Positions 25,937-35,688 of a DNA stretch of 53,190 nucleotides are shown here, piece after piece; position 1 is the first letter of the stretch; each line of letters starts with the position of its first letter. The translations under genes were made by a program, and so were the position numbers. Location of the stretch: positions 1-53,190 of the forward strand of contig VOPR01000074.1 of assembly GCA_009594995.1 (NCBI GenBank), read 5' to 3'. This DNA comes from Nitrospira sp. Lineage in GTDB: Bacteria > Nitrospirota > Nitrospiria > Nitrospirales > Nitrospiraceae. The notes below the pieces were generated by a model. That model was given only the letters and a program-made list of their open reading frames with translations, was not told the DNA's origin and made no database searches.

Positions 25937-26650
25937 TCATCCACAGACCCGCTTCAACACTTCCTGATACGCCTCTTCGATCTTGCCCAAATCCTTCCGG
26001 AAACGATCCTTGTCCATCGATTCCTTTGTCGTCTGGTCCCAGAACCGGCAGGTGTCAGGAGAGATTTCATCGGCCAGGATCAGTCGATTGTGGAAGACGC
26101 CGAATTCCAACTTAAAATCGACCAACACCATTCGGCATTCTTTGAAAAACGGCAACAACACCGCGTTGATCTTGTGGCCCAGCTCACGCATCTCCCGCAA
26201 CACAGCCGGAGTGGCCACATTCAAGAGGCGTAGGTGATCGTCGTTCACGAGCGGATCGCCCAGTGCATCGTCCTTGAAATAAAACTCGATGATCGCAGGA
26301 TCGATGGCGGCGCCCTCTTTCAGCCCCAACCGTTTGGCCAGACTCCCGGCGACAACGTTCCGAACCACCACCTCCACCGGCACGATGGTCACCTTCTTGG
26401 TGAGCATCTCGCGGTCACTCACGCGTTCGATGAAATGCGTGACAATGCCCTGGCTCTCGAGAAGCCTGAAGAGCCGCTCCGATACCTTGTTGTTGACCAC
26501 GCCCTTATCGACGATGGTTCCGCGCTTCTGCGCATTAAAGGCCGTTGCGTCGTCTTTGAAGTACTGCAACACCTGATCCGGCCGTTCCGTCGTGAAAATC
26601 TTCTTGGCCTTCCCCTCATAGATCATTGTGCCTGTCGGTTCGCCAGCCAT
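25937..26650 (-). CDS. purC: Phosphoribosylaminoimidazole-succinocarboxamide synthase
   Basis: 237 residues. SAICAR synthetase joins CAIR and aspartate with ATP. Seen: MIYEGKAKKIFTTERPDQVL, VVVRNVVAGSLAKRLG, and LVDFKLEFGVFHNRLILADEISPDTCRFWD broken across the active-site loop. Length is normal for bacteria. It lies 12 bases after cld and 116 bases before the small membrane protein. Confidence 0.97.
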   Translation of the reverse strand: MAGEPTGTMIYEGKAKKIFTTERPDQVLQYFKDDATAFNAQKRGTIVDKGVVNNKVSERLFRLLESQGIVTHFIERVSDREMLTKKVTIVPVEVVVRNVVAGSLAKRLGLKEGAAIDPAIIEFYFKDDALGDPLVNDDHLRLLNVATPAVLREMRELGHKINAVLLPFFKECRMVLVDFKLEFGVFHNRLILADEISPDTCRFWDQTTKESMDKDRFRKDLGKIEEAYQEVLKRVCG

Positions 26651-26662
26651 GCCAATCCTCCA

Positions 26663-27457
26663 CTACCGTGCGAACAATTCGAGAATGTCGTCCAGCGGTC
26701 TAATAGTTCCCAGCAACGTGGGATGCCCGAACCGCCGATCATGGCGATATTCTTTCACCGGTTCCAGCGCACGGATCAAACTGTGAAACTCATCCAGCTT
26801 GTCCGTTTCAAAATAGGTGATGAAGTCGAAGTCATCCAGACCGCTGGAATGGTACAGCTTCCGTTTCACGCTATTGATGTAGGGAAGCGCCGCCTGAGTA
26901 TGTTCTTGCATCAGCGCCCCGCGAGTGTCCTGATCGAGGGCCCACCAATCGGCATCTTTTCTGATCGGGATCACAATGGCATAGACCTTCGTTCCCGCCT
27001 CTCCCGACACCTGCAATGCTTGCTTCATCTGCTCGGGAAACCCGGGAACATAGGCCGCTTTTTTGGTCAGACCATGGAGGTAGTTGGTCGCCACCAGATG
27101 CCGCCCGAAACGCGTGCCCAACAACGACGTAAGAAACTGCTGCGTATCCGAGAGCGCATGGGCATGGACCCTGAACATGACGTCCGCATGGTCAGACAGG
27201 CCGCGCAGCAAATACGAGTCGATCACGAGCTTGTGGGAAAACTGTTCAACGAGTCCTTTGACCTCGGACACGGCAATGACCCGCGCCTCTCCAGTCAGAT
27301 CCCACCAGTCGTGGTCCATCTGGAACGCCGCGAAGGTCCCATACACGCCGGGTTGGGTGAGAAGTGCCTCCCGATCAGTCGCCCGTGCGGTCCCGTTGGT
27401 CGCCCCGAGACACAGGGCCACCATCAGCGCCAGTCTTATGAGTGCCACGATGTTCAT
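26663..27457 (-). CDS. cld: Chlorite dismutase, secreted, Nitrospira type
   Basis: 264 residues. The signal peptide ends at Ala26 (GTARA). With that offset the catalytic residues of the N. defluvii enzyme all align: Lys167, Trp171 and Trp172 in RKDADWW, the proximal heme ligand His186 in MQEHTQ, the distal Arg199 in VKRKLYH, and Glu236. Clds convert chlorite to chloride and dioxygen in the periplasm using heme b. The length fits the long, pentameric lineage I. Its start overlaps the purB stop by four bases and purC follows 12 bases later, so this periplasmic heme enzyme is embedded in the purine operon. Its real role in nitrite oxidisers is debated. Confidence 0.95.
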   Translation of the reverse strand: MNIVALIRLALMVALCLGATNGTARATDREALLTQPGVYGTFAAFQMDHDWWDLTGEARVIAVSEVKGLVEQFSHKLVIDSYLLRGLSDHADVMFRVHAHALSDTQQFLTSLLGTRFGRHLVATNYLHGLTKKAAYVPGFPEQMKQALQVSGEAGTKVYAIVIPIRKDADWWALDQDTRGALMQEHTQAALPYINSVKRKLYHSSGLDDFDFITYFETDKLDEFHSLIRALEPVKEYRHDRRFGHPTLLGTIRPLDDILELFAR

Positions 27458-28788
27458 CCCCGCCTCTTTCGACGACGCGACGCCGGTACTGCACGAGAGC
27501 CGAACACCCGGCGAAATACCTGGTCAAGATGCCGCAGATAATACATGGGGTCGAAACAGGCTGTAATCTCGGCCGGCTTTAAATGAGTCGTAATGAATGG
27601 ATCTTTTCCGACGAGTTCCTGAAACCCGACCCCGCCCTTCCAGGCTGTCATGGCATTGCGCTGCACCGCCTCATACGATTCCTTGCGCTGACCGCCCTTG
27701 TCGATCAACGCCAACAGCAGCCGCTGCGAATAGACCAGGCCCCCGGTCAGATCCAGATTCCGTTGCATCCGCTCGGGATATACCACTAGATTCTTGATCA
27801 CGTCCGTCACACGAGCCAGCATATAATCGACCAGAATGGTGCTATCGGGCATGATCACCCGCTCCACCGAGGAGTGGCTGATATCACGCTCGTGCCAAAG
27901 GGCCACGTTTTCCATCGCCGCCAGACTATTGGCTCGCACGAGGCGCGCCAGGCCACAGAGATTCTCCGACGCAATCGGGTTGCGCTTGTGCGGCATGGCC
28001 GACGAGCCTTTCTGCCCCTCGGAAAAATATTCTTCCGCTTCCAAGACCTCCGTCCGCTGCAGGTGACGGATTTCGGTCGCGATTTTTTCGATCGTGGCCG
28101 CTAACAAAGCCAACGCCGACGCATAGGCCGCATGCCGGTCGCGTTGCACGATCTGGTTCGAGACCGGGTCGGAGGCCAATCCCATCTTCCCGCAAACGTA
28201 TTCCTCAATCTCAGGCCCTTGGTGCGCGAAGGTTCCCATCGCGCCCGACAACTTCCCGACCGCAATATCTTTCCGAGCTGCTTCCAGCCGCGTCCGGTGC
28301 CGGCAGGCCTCCTCATACCAAATAGCCAGTTTGAAACCGAATGACACCGGCTCGCCGTGAATACCATGTGAGCGACCCACCATCACCGTATGGCGATGCT
28401 CCAGCGCGCGTTTCTTCAAGACCGCGATCAGCTCGTCGAGATCTTCGAGAATCAGATCGAGCGCTTCGGTCATCTGCACCGCGAGAGACGTATCAACGAT
28501 GTCCGACGACGTGAGTCCCATGTGGAGAAAGCGATGCTCGGGTCCGACGGACGCCATGAGCGATTCGAGGAACGCGATCACATCGTGCTTCGTGACCTTT
28601 TCGATTTCGGCGATACGCGCCACATCGATCTTGGCTTTTTTGCGAATCTTGGCGCTGGTGCCACGCGGGATTTGTCCACCCCGCTCGAATGCGGCGCAGG
28701 CCTGCAGTTCCACTTCCAGCCAAATCTCGTACTTGTGTTGCAAATCCCAGATGGCATTCATCCGGGGACGGGTATATCGATCGATCAT
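27454..28788 (-). CDS. purB: Adenylosuccinate lyase
   Basis: 444 residues. The lyase signature GSSAMPHKRNPI is present, with catalytic His in VGRSHGIHGEPVSFG and the N-terminal IDRYTRPRMNAIWD. It performs two steps of purine synthesis (SAICAR to AICAR, and adenylosuccinate to AMP). The C-terminal tail RRVFGSRAVPASRRRKRRG is unusually basic. First gene of the purB-cld-purC run. Confidence 0.97.
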   Translation of the reverse strand: MIDRYTRPRMNAIWDLQHKYEIWLEVELQACAAFERGGQIPRGTSAKIRKKAKIDVARIAEIEKVTKHDVIAFLESLMASVGPEHRFLHMGLTSSDIVDTSLAVQMTEALDLILEDLDELIAVLKKRALEHRHTVMVGRSHGIHGEPVSFGFKLAIWYEEACRHRTRLEAARKDIAVGKLSGAMGTFAHQGPEIEEYVCGKMGLASDPVSNQIVQRDRHAAYASALALLAATIEKIATEIRHLQRTEVLEAEEYFSEGQKGSSAMPHKRNPIASENLCGLARLVRANSLAAMENVALWHERDISHSSVERVIMPDSTILVDYMLARVTDVIKNLVVYPERMQRNLDLTGGLVYSQRLLLALIDKGGQRKESYEAVQRNAMTAWKGGVGFQELVGKDPFITTHLKPAEITACFDPMYYLRHLDQVFRRVFGSRAVPASRRRKRRG

Positions 28789-28906
28789 CGCATCCTCATT
28801 GTTTGCCGTCCCTGAAGCGTCACTCGTCTTTCGTCCGGAAAAACACGCGCAGAGCTATCGACCATGACCTGAAAACCGCGTGCGCCATTCGCTGCCCCAA
28901 GATGCT

Positions 28907-29380
28907 TCACGCATCAGACTTCGCACTACTATCACTCCCCACCACCGGCAGTTCCGGAAACGCACGTTTCCGCTCCAGCCTGGTGTCCGAGCCAAGCACC
29001 TTGTCGAGAATCCCGTTCACAAACTTGGAGGCTTCCTCGTCACCGAAACTCTTCGCCAGTTCGATCGCCTCGTTCAGCGTCACCTTAGCCGGCACCTCGG
29101 GCGCATAGAGCAACTCAAAACATCCCAGACGGAGAATATTGCGATCGATGATCGGCATGCGGCTGACCTTCCAATTGGTCGCATAGGTACCGATGAGCGC
29201 ATCCAACTCTTTTTTGTGTTCTCGGACGCCGGCCACCAATCGCTCCGCGAAAGCTCGAAGCTCTTCAGACAGCGGATATTGAATCCAAAAATCGTCCAAC
29301 CAGGGCCCGGCCTGGCCATGAATGTCGTATTGAAAGAGAATCTGTACCGCCCGTTCACGGGCTTGATGTCGAGAGGCCAT
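28907..29380 (-). CDS. nusB: Transcription antitermination factor NusB
   Basis: 157 residues. The start at 29380 ([19 protein letters not shown]) fits the family; the frame continues upstream within ribH but is not NusB-like. Seen: [19 protein letters not shown] and [25 protein letters not shown] broken near the helix end. NusB binds boxA RNA with NusE in rRNA antitermination. It overlaps the 3' end region of ribH within an apparent ribBA-ribH-nusB operon, a common arrangement. Confidence 0.95.
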   Translation of the reverse strand: MASRHQARERAVQILFQYDIHGQAGPWLDDFWIQYPLSEELRAFAERLVAGVREHKKELDALIGTYATNWKVSRMPIIDRNILRLGCFELLYAPEVPAKVTLNEAIELAKSFGDEEASKFVNGILDKVLGSDTRLERKRAFPELPVVGSDSSAKSDA

Positions 29381-29393
29381 AGTGCAACGCCGG

Positions 29394-29933
29394 TCAGCGT
29401 TTCGGCCTCGTGGCCGATCGCCCGGCTCGTCGTGAGGAGGCGGCCGTCGGCACGTCCTCGTTCCCTTCTTTTTTGAGCAGTCGCATGACATTGACCATTT
29501 CAATCGCGGTTTTTGCGGCATCGGCGCCACGATTCAGCTTCGCCGGGTCCGCGCGCTCGATTGCCTGCGCCACCGTATCAGTCGTAAGGACACCAAACAC
29601 CACCGGCACGTTCGACTCCATCGACGCCTGGAGGACGCCTCGGCTAACCTCTGCGCTGATGTATTCAAAATGAGGCGTATCACCACGGATCACGGCACCA
29701 AGACAGATCACCGCGTCGAATCGACCGGACCGGGCAAGCTGGCGGGCCACGAGAGGAATTTCAAAGGCGCCCGGCACCCGCACCACCTCGATCGCCTCGT
29801 CTGACACCCCGGCCTTCGTCAGAGCCTTGACGCACTCGGACAGCAACCGGCTCGTCACAAACTTGTTAAATTTGCTCGCCACGAGGCCAAAGGTCAGACC
29901 AGTCGCATCTTGGGAGCCTTTGCGAAGCTTCAT
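29394..29933 (-). CDS. ribH: 6,7-dimethyl-8-ribityllumazine synthase
   Basis: 179 residues. Makes the lumazine precursor of riboflavin from DHBP and the ribitylamino-uracil. Family segments: [33 protein letters not shown], and [16 protein letters not shown], with the catalytic His in the last. A 25-residue basic tail ([14 protein letters not shown]) extends past the usual end; it may be disordered. Confidence 0.96.
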   Translation of the reverse strand: MKLRKGSQDATGLTFGLVASKFNKFVTSRLLSECVKALTKAGVSDEAIEVVRVPGAFEIPLVARQLARSGRFDAVICLGAVIRGDTPHFEYISAEVSRGVLQASMESNVPVVFGVLTTDTVAQAIERADPAKLNRGADAAKTAIEMVNVMRLLKKEGNEDVPTAASSRRAGRSATRPKR

Positions 29934-30090
29934 GGAATGAGATACCGATTCAGACGTCTCATGAACTGTGCGTACGCCGAAGAAAGAGGGCGATCATACC
30001 TGGAAAGGCCCTCAAATGGCTACACGTTTCAGGCCGCCCGTAGCGCATATTCCTACACGAGCGGACCCGAGGATGAGACGCGGCGGCAGG

Positions 30091-31299
30091 TTAGACTTTT
30101 TTCAACAGGTGACCGAGTTTGGCCTTTTTCGTACGGAGATATTTCTCGTTATCGGCGCGAGGAGCGATTTCGATCGGCACCCGTTCGACCACCTTCAGCC
30201 CGTAGCCTTCAATGCCGACGATCTTGCGCGGATTGTTGGTGATCAAACGGATCTTATGCAGGCCGAGCTGCACCAGAATCTGTGCGCCGACGCCATAGTC
30301 GCGCAAATCGGCCTTGAAGCCGAGCTGAAGATTTGCCTCGACCGTATCGCTCCCGGAATCCTGAAGGCCATAGGCTCTGATCTTATTCAGCAGTCCGATG
30401 CCCCGCCCTTCTTGATTGAGATAGAGCAATACTCCACGGCCATCCTTCTGAATGATCTCCATGGCCCGATGGAGTTGCTCGCGGCAATCACAGCGCAGAG
30501 ACCCCAGCACATCTGCCGTCAGGCAACCGGAATGAACCCGGACCAGCATAGGTGTCTCGGCATCGACCTGCCCCTTTACCAAAGCAATATGGGTCGCACC
30601 GTCGATGTCATTTTCAAAAGCAATCGCCTCAAAATCACCGAAGGTCGTGGGCAAAAAGGCACTCGCCGCCCGCCGCACGAAGGTCTCACGATGCATGCGG
30701 TACTCAATCAAAGCCTTGATCGTCACCATCTTCAACTTGTGCCGCTTGGCAAACTTGGTCAGCTCGGCCACGCGGGCCATCGTGCCGTCCTCGTTCATGA
30801 TTTCGCAGATGACTCCTGCGGGATAGAGCCCGGCCAATCGTGCCAGATCCACCGATCCCTCGGTCTGCCCAGCGCGCCGGAGCACGCCGCCAACCTGCGC
30901 CTTGAGAGGAAAAATATGACCGGGACGCGCCAGATCGGCAGGGGTGCAACGGGGATCAATGGCGACGTGAATCGTCGTCGCGCGATCAGCCGCGGAAATG
31001 CCGGTCGTGATTCCTTTGCGGGCATCGATGGAAACCGTGAAGGCGGTTCCGAAGGTGGCCGTATTTTCCGCCGCCTGCGGCGCCAACTGCAGCTCCTCCA
31101 CCCGCTCGGGCGTCAACGCGAGGCAAATCAAACCGCGCGCATGTTTGGCCATGAAGTTGACGGCCTGCGGCGTCACCTTGCCGGCTGCCATCACCAGATC
31201 GCCCTCGTTCTCGCGATCCTCATCATCGACAAGGATGATGAACTTCCCCTTCTTGATGTCCTTAATCGCCTCTTCGATCGAATTAAACGGTGTCGCCAT
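30091..31299 (-). CDS. ribBA: Bifunctional DHBP synthase / GTP cyclohydrolase II
   Basis: 402 residues. The N-terminal half is 3,4-dihydroxy-2-butanone-4-phosphate synthase ([18 protein letters not shown], then the active-site [13 protein letters not shown] segment [13 protein letters not shown]). The C-terminal half is GTP cyclohydrolase II with the zinc-binding [19 protein letters not shown] and the [10 protein letters not shown] motif. Together these start both branches of riboflavin synthesis. No FMN riboswitch was recognised in the short 65-base gap to the transporter gene upstream. Confidence 0.97.
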   Translation of the reverse strand: MATPFNSIEEAIKDIKKGKFIILVDDEDRENEGDLVMAAGKVTPQAVNFMAKHARGLICLALTPERVEELQLAPQAAENTATFGTAFTVSIDARKGITTGISAADRATTIHVAIDPRCTPADLARPGHIFPLKAQVGGVLRRAGQTEGSVDLARLAGLYPAGVICEIMNEDGTMARVAELTKFAKRHKLKMVTIKALIEYRMHRETFVRRAASAFLPTTFGDFEAIAFENDIDGATHIALVKGQVDAETPMLVRVHSGCLTADVLGSLRCDCREQLHRAMEIIQKDGRGVLLYLNQEGRGIGLLNKIRAYGLQDSGSDTVEANLQLGFKADLRDYGVGAQILVQLGLHKIRLITNNPRKIVGIEGYGLKVVERVPIEIAPRADNEKYLRTKKAKLGHLLKKV

Positions 31300-31364
31300 A
31301 GTCCCTCAATTGTCCAGCCAGGCCCGCGTCGGTGGCCCAGCTAACTCTTTTCACCACATACCTG

Positions 31365-32606
31365 TCAACGGGAAAAACCTCCCACATTGGGCACCTGCGC
31401 AACCACCCGCGGACGCCACCGCAAGGCCGAACTCACCGTCATCGCCGCCGCGGCGCTCACAACCGCCAATCCCATAAATCCGAACACAAAGGTGCCCGTA
31501 CTTTCCCGCAGCAACCCGAACCCGATGGGCACCAGGAAGCCGCCAATCCCACCGGCCGCCCCCACCAGGCCGGACGCCAGACCGATATCCTTCGGAAACC
31601 ACTCGGAGACGATTTGGAAAATTACCCCATTTCCAAAGCCCATCACCGCAATGGTTACCACCAGCAATCCTACGGCCCAGGGCAGCGACGGAAGCGACCC
31701 AGCCAGCACCGTCACCAATGCGAGGGTAACAAATACGCCAACCAGCACCCGCAGTCCGCCCCATCGATCCGCCACATACCCGCCAACCGGACGAATCAGA
31801 CTCCCCGTGAGCCCGCAGAGCGCGGCGATGGAGCCGCCAACGATCGGATCGCTTCCATACTGATCGTGCAACAACACCGGGAGAAAACTCGTCAGCCCGA
31901 CGAATCCGCCAAACGTCACGCCATAAATCAGACACAACCAATAGACCGACGGCACCCGCGCCATCCGCCAGGCCGCCTGCCACCAGGCCCCCTCCCCTGT
32001 CGCATGCGCGGCCGGCTCACGCTGCACCACAGTAGCAAAGAGACTGATTGCCACCAGAATGGGAATCGCCATGATCCCACAGGCCCAGTGCCATCCCAGC
32101 AGCGCTTCCCATCGGGGAGCAAACAGCAGCACCAGCACGGTCCCGATATTGCCCGAGGCCACCAAGCCAAGGACCAGACCTTGATGGGTGGGGGGATAGG
32201 CCCGGCTGGCCACCGGCATCGCCACCGCAAAACTCGCCCCTCCAGCACCAAGTAGAAGCGCAATGCCAACAAGCTCCGCATAACTGCTTCCCCCGAAGAC
32301 CGCCCAGATGACCGCGAGCAGTTGAAGGCCCAACACCAGCAGACCGGTCCGCTTCGCCCCATACCAATCACAGGCCCAACCGGCGGCAATTCGCAGCACC
32401 GCGCCGGCCAACAAGGGCAGCGCCACCAACACACTTTGCTCTGTCGCGGTCAATCCCAGTTCCTGCCCGATCGCCACGGCCAAGGCTCCGAACAGCAGCC
32501 ACACCATGAAGCTCACGGTGAGATGCATCCAGGCGCCGGCCAAAGTCGGCCAATGCCCGCTGCGCAGCGCCACCCCCAACGTGCTGAGGCTCATCAACGA
32601 CTGCAT
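31365..32606 (-). CDS. NarK/NNP-family nitrate/nitrite transporter (MFS)
   Basis: 413 residues with about 12 membrane segments. Two nitrate signatures typical of the NNP family are visible: GGASFAVAMPVASRAYPPTH leading to GLVASGNIG in the first half, and GFGNGVIFQIVSEWFP leading to GLVGAAGGIGGFLVP in the second. Such carriers move nitrate or nitrite across the cytoplasmic membrane. In a nitrite oxidiser it could export nitrate or import nitrite for assimilation; direction cannot be told from sequence. It stands 65 bases upstream of ribBA on the same strand. Confidence 0.88.
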   Translation of the reverse strand: MQSLMSLSTLGVALRSGHWPTLAGAWMHLTVSFMVWLLFGALAVAIGQELGLTATEQSVLVALPLLAGAVLRIAAGWACDWYGAKRTGLLVLGLQLLAVIWAVFGGSSYAELVGIALLLGAGGASFAVAMPVASRAYPPTHQGLVLGLVASGNIGTVLVLLFAPRWEALLGWHWACGIMAIPILVAISLFATVVQREPAAHATGEGAWWQAAWRMARVPSVYWLCLIYGVTFGGFVGLTSFLPVLLHDQYGSDPIVGGSIAALCGLTGSLIRPVGGYVADRWGGLRVLVGVFVTLALVTVLAGSLPSLPWAVGLLVVTIAVMGFGNGVIFQIVSEWFPKDIGLASGLVGAAGGIGGFLVPIGFGLLRESTGTFVFGFMGLAVVSAAAAMTVSSALRWRPRVVAQVPNVGGFSR

Positions 32607-32740
32607 TCCGGACTGCCTGCCTCCCTATCATCCGATTGGATTCTCATAACCACCCACGCACTATACGAGGCGTGATTTCAGAGACGCAAGGGACGCAGGT
32701 TCAAGTGGCGGTATCACGTTGTTACCTGGAACCCGACATC

Positions 32741-32749
32741 TGGTATAGT
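32741..32749 (+). promoter_or_regulatory. Extended -10 promoter of the RpoH-type sigma gene
   Basis: TG-G-TATAGT forms an extended -10 element 63 bases upstream of the sigma-factor start. The -35 position (GTTACC) is poor, as is usual with extended -10 promoters. Confidence 0.45.
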
Positions 32750-32811
32750 CAGCCCTTACCCCGACGATTCATGATGAGCGTTCGTGGTGGCGGCCCGCAG
32801 CTTCGACCTCT

Positions 32812-33834
32812 ATGACACAGCGCAAACAGACACACGACTCGGATTCTGACGCAGAGCTGGATGAAGACGCCGATGCTATCGAGCCCGAGGCCCTGGAGCC
32901 GACGGACGACGAGGTGACGGAGGAACATGAAGCGGCCGACCGCCGGCCATCGAAAGAGCCGCAGGAGGCCCCGCTCTCGACCTCTCTGGTTCCGGTTACC
33001 ACCCTTCAGCAATATCTGACGGAAATCCGGCGGTATCCCTACCTCAGCAAGGAGGAAGAGCTACGCCTCTTCGAGGAATACCAGCTACGCGGTAGCCGCG
33101 ATGCGGCCATGAAGCTGATTCTCGCCAACCTGCGCGTGTCGGTCTCGATCGCCTCCGAATACCTTCACACCGGCGCGGACCACATGGATTTGATTCAGGA
33201 AGGCAACGTCGGACTGTTGCAGGCGATCAAGAAATTCGACACCACGAAAAACGTTCGCTTTTACGCCTATGCGGCCTGGTGGGCGCGAGCGTACATCCTC
33301 CGGTACCTGCTGAACACCTACCGACTGATCAAGGTCGGCACGACCCAGGACCAGCGAAAACTTTTCTACAATCTCAAAAAGGAAAAGGCCAAGCTCGAAC
33401 GCGAAGGCTTCGCGCCGGACAGCAAACTCCTGGCCGACCGCCTCAACGTACGCGAACGCGATGTCATCGAGATGGATCAGCGGCTGGGCAGCTGGGAATT
33501 GTCGCTCGATCAGCCCATCGGCCAGGAGCACGACGGCACATTGATGGACATCCTGCCCGCGCACGAGCAGCCGGCAGACGAAAAACTGGCCGACACCCAG
33601 CTCAAGGCACTTTTTCGGCGCAAGCTGGCGGAGTTCACCAAGACGCTCGACGAACGCGAGGAAGACATCCTCCGCAACCGCATCCTTTCCGAAACCCCGC
33701 TGACGTTGGAGGACATGGGCACGAAATATGGCATCACCAAAGAACGCACGAGGCAATTGGAGGCGCGCATCATCAAACGGCTCCGCGACTTCATCAAGAA
33801 GGACGTGAAGGACTTTGACCGTCTTCGAATGTAA
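32812..33834 (+). CDS. RpoH-type alternative sigma factor
   Basis: 340 residues. An acidic N-terminal extension (about 1-60, rich in Asp and Glu) precedes sigma regions 1.2-2 (LQQYLTEIRRYPYLSKEEEL, then DLIQEGNVGLLQAIKKFD) and region 2.4 (VRFYAYAAWWARAYILRYLL). The segment QRKLFYNLKKEKAKL matches the RpoH box that distinguishes heat-shock sigma factors. Region 4 reads LTLEDMGTKYGITKERTRQLE with the DNA-recognition helix. It would direct RNA polymerase to heat-shock or stress promoters. groES-groEL lie 1.9 kb downstream. The acidic extension is unusual and could be regulatory. Confidence 0.85.
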   Translation: MTQRKQTHDSDSDAELDEDADAIEPEALEPTDDEVTEEHEAADRRPSKEPQEAPLSTSLVPVTTLQQYLTEIRRYPYLSKEEELRLFEEYQLRGSRDAAMKLILANLRVSVSIASEYLHTGADHMDLIQEGNVGLLQAIKKFDTTKNVRFYAYAAWWARAYILRYLLNTYRLIKVGTTQDQRKLFYNLKKEKAKLEREGFAPDSKLLADRLNVRERDVIEMDQRLGSWELSLDQPIGQEHDGTLMDILPAHEQPADEKLADTQLKALFRRKLAEFTKTLDEREEDILRNRILSETPLTLEDMGTKYGITKERTRQLEARIIKRLRDFIKKDVKDFDRLRM

Positions 33835-35374
33835 GACGGGGCTTCGCTTCTGGGTTGCCTGGGCCGCTCTCCTGCTGGCCGGCATCATCGAACCTGCGTT
33901 CATAGTGCCCTCCTACGCCGCCTCTCCGATCACGCTGGAAAATGCCCGTCCCGGGCAATCCGATTGGGTACTGACCGATCCGGCCGACCATGAGGTAGAA
34001 GGATACGCCTCGGCCACCAGCATTCAGCGCGGCGAGAGTCTGCGCTTGTACATCCACAGCATCGATCCAACGGTGATCGCCGCGATCTATCGAATGGGTT
34101 GGTACGGAGGCACGGGGGCTCGTCTAGTCCAGGATGGGATAGCCCTGCCCGGCATTCAACAGCCCATGCCGACGGCAGACCCCGTAACCGGCCTGATCGA
34201 ATGTAACTGGCACGTCTCCTACATCCTGAGCACCCAAGCGGATGACCCGCATGAATGGCTCAGCGGCGTCTATCTCGTGAAGCTCACCGGCTCGCCCAGC
34301 GGGAAACAGAGCTACATCATTTTTGTCGTCAGAGAAGACGATCGGCCGTCAGATATTCTGTTTCAGTCCAGCGTCACGACCTTTCAGGCCTACAACAACT
34401 GGGGCGGCAAATCGACCTATCCGTCCAACAGCCACAATGAGCAGTGGGCCCGGAAGGTCTCCTTCAACCGACCCTATGCCAGGAGCCAGCACCCCCATGG
34501 CAGCAGCGGCACCGGGGCGGGAGAGTTCCTCACCGCCATGTCGATCCACCCAACCCGTGCCCTTTCGACCGCCGGCTGGGAGTACAACATGGTGCGTTGG
34601 CTCGAACGGAACGGGCACGACGTGACCTACAGCACCGACATCGATACCCACACTCAGGCGGAATTCTGGAAAGGTCATAAGTCTTGGCTGTCCGTTGGTC
34701 ATGACGAATACTGGTCGCGTGAAATGCGGGGGCACGTGGAGGCAGCCCGCGATCAGGGAATAGGACTCGGGTTCTTTTCCGCCAATACCTGCTATTGGCA
34801 GATCCGACTGGAACCCAGCCTCCTTACCGGTGAACCGAATCGGACCATGGTGAGTTATAAAGAAGTCGCCCTCCAGGAAGACCCGCTGGCCCTGGATGGT
34901 GACCCGTCGAACGATGCGCTGATTACCGTGCAATGGCGCGAGGCTCCGACACATCGACCGGAACACAAGTTACTTGGCGTCATGTATGAGACCGTCCCGG
35001 TGGATGGAGATGTGCTCATTTCGCAGCCCTCACATCCACTCTTCGATGGTGTGACTTTACCATCTGATCATCGTCTTCCCGGCCTGCTTGGGTATGAAAT
35101 CGATCGAGCCTTTCCCGGCGGTCCAACCGGTTTGACCATCCTGGCCCATTCTCCTTATCAACGGGATGGACAGGTGGTGTATGGCGATATGACCCTCTAC
35201 CAGGCTCCCAGCGGAGCCCCTGTGTTTGCCTCGGGAACCATTCAATGGAGTTGGGGCCTCGACGACTACAATGCCCCGGCCCTGCGAACGGCGCGTTCCA
35301 GCGAGGCGGCTCAACAAATCACCGGCAACGTATTGAAATTGCTGACCGGCAAGGCGGTTACGAGGGCTCCATAA
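33815..35374 (+). CDS. Secreted protein with N,N-dimethylformamidase large-subunit-like domain
   Basis: 519 residues with a signal peptide ending near Ala35 (PSYAAS). The rest follows the DMFase beta-subunit C-terminal-like domain: an N-terminal beta domain (LRLYIHSIDPTVIAAIYRMG), then FQAYNNWGGKST, WEYNMVRWLERNG, and the strongly conserved SVGHDEYWSREMRGHVEAA and FFSANTCYWQIR. In DMFase this subunit binds mononuclear iron and hydrolyses an amide. It starts with TTG inside the last codons of the sigma gene (20-base overlap), so the two are coupled. Substrate unknown; a dimethylformamide activity is not implied. Confidence 0.75.
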   Translation: MTVFECKTGLRFWVAWAALLLAGIIEPAFIVPSYAASPITLENARPGQSDWVLTDPADHEVEGYASATSIQRGESLRLYIHSIDPTVIAAIYRMGWYGGTGARLVQDGIALPGIQQPMPTADPVTGLIECNWHVSYILSTQADDPHEWLSGVYLVKLTGSPSGKQSYIIFVVREDDRPSDILFQSSVTTFQAYNNWGGKSTYPSNSHNEQWARKVSFNRPYARSQHPHGSSGTGAGEFLTAMSIHPTRALSTAGWEYNMVRWLERNGHDVTYSTDIDTHTQAEFWKGHKSWLSVGHDEYWSREMRGHVEAARDQGIGLGFFSANTCYWQIRLEPSLLTGEPNRTMVSYKEVALQEDPLALDGDPSNDALITVQWREAPTHRPEHKLLGVMYETVPVDGDVLISQPSHPLFDGVTLPSDHRLPGLLGYEIDRAFPGGPTGLTILAHSPYQRDGQVVYGDMTLYQAPSGAPVFASGTIQWSWGLDDYNAPALRTARSSEAAQQITGNVLKLLTGKAVTRAP

Positions 35375-35688
35375 CGAGGCTGAGCACCTTTGCGATCCAC
35401 GGCAAGAGGGCCGGTCCGGCAAGGTCAGACCAGGAGTTTTCACGATCCACAAGGCTAAGGCAGAGAGCCTGAGTCGTAGAATCAATGACTTATGCGGCAC
35501 TTTCCCGTTGCATCTCCGGACAGAATAATTTTATAGTCCATCCATTGACTTGCCTCTTCCTAGCGCTATCTATGTCTCGAGTTTTCTGCAGGTAGCCCTT
35601 GCAGTAACACGTCAGAGCTGAATTTCCAGCTTTCACACAACTGTACATTAGGGCCTCGACGCTCATTAATCTAGAAGGAGGATTGGGT
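35375..35688. other. Intergenic region upstream of groES
   Basis: No gene seen. It should hold the groESL promoter. A TTGACT at 35545-35550 is followed after 16-17 bases by a poor -10 (TATCTA/ATCTAT), so the assignment is weak. No CIRCE element (TTAGCACTC-N9-GAGTGCTAA) and no clear RpoH-type CTTGAA/CCCCAT pair was found. A strong ribosome-binding site (AGAAGGAGGA) sits at the right end. Confidence 0.45.

Noticed and set aside
29968..31344. Open frame of 458 codons on the plus strand
   Set aside because: Antisense to ribBA and without any domain signature; long shadow frames are common at this GC content.
35375..35688. Possible CIRCE/HrcA operator before groES
   Set aside because: The nine-base arms of CIRCE are absent and no comparable inverted repeat is present in the leader.
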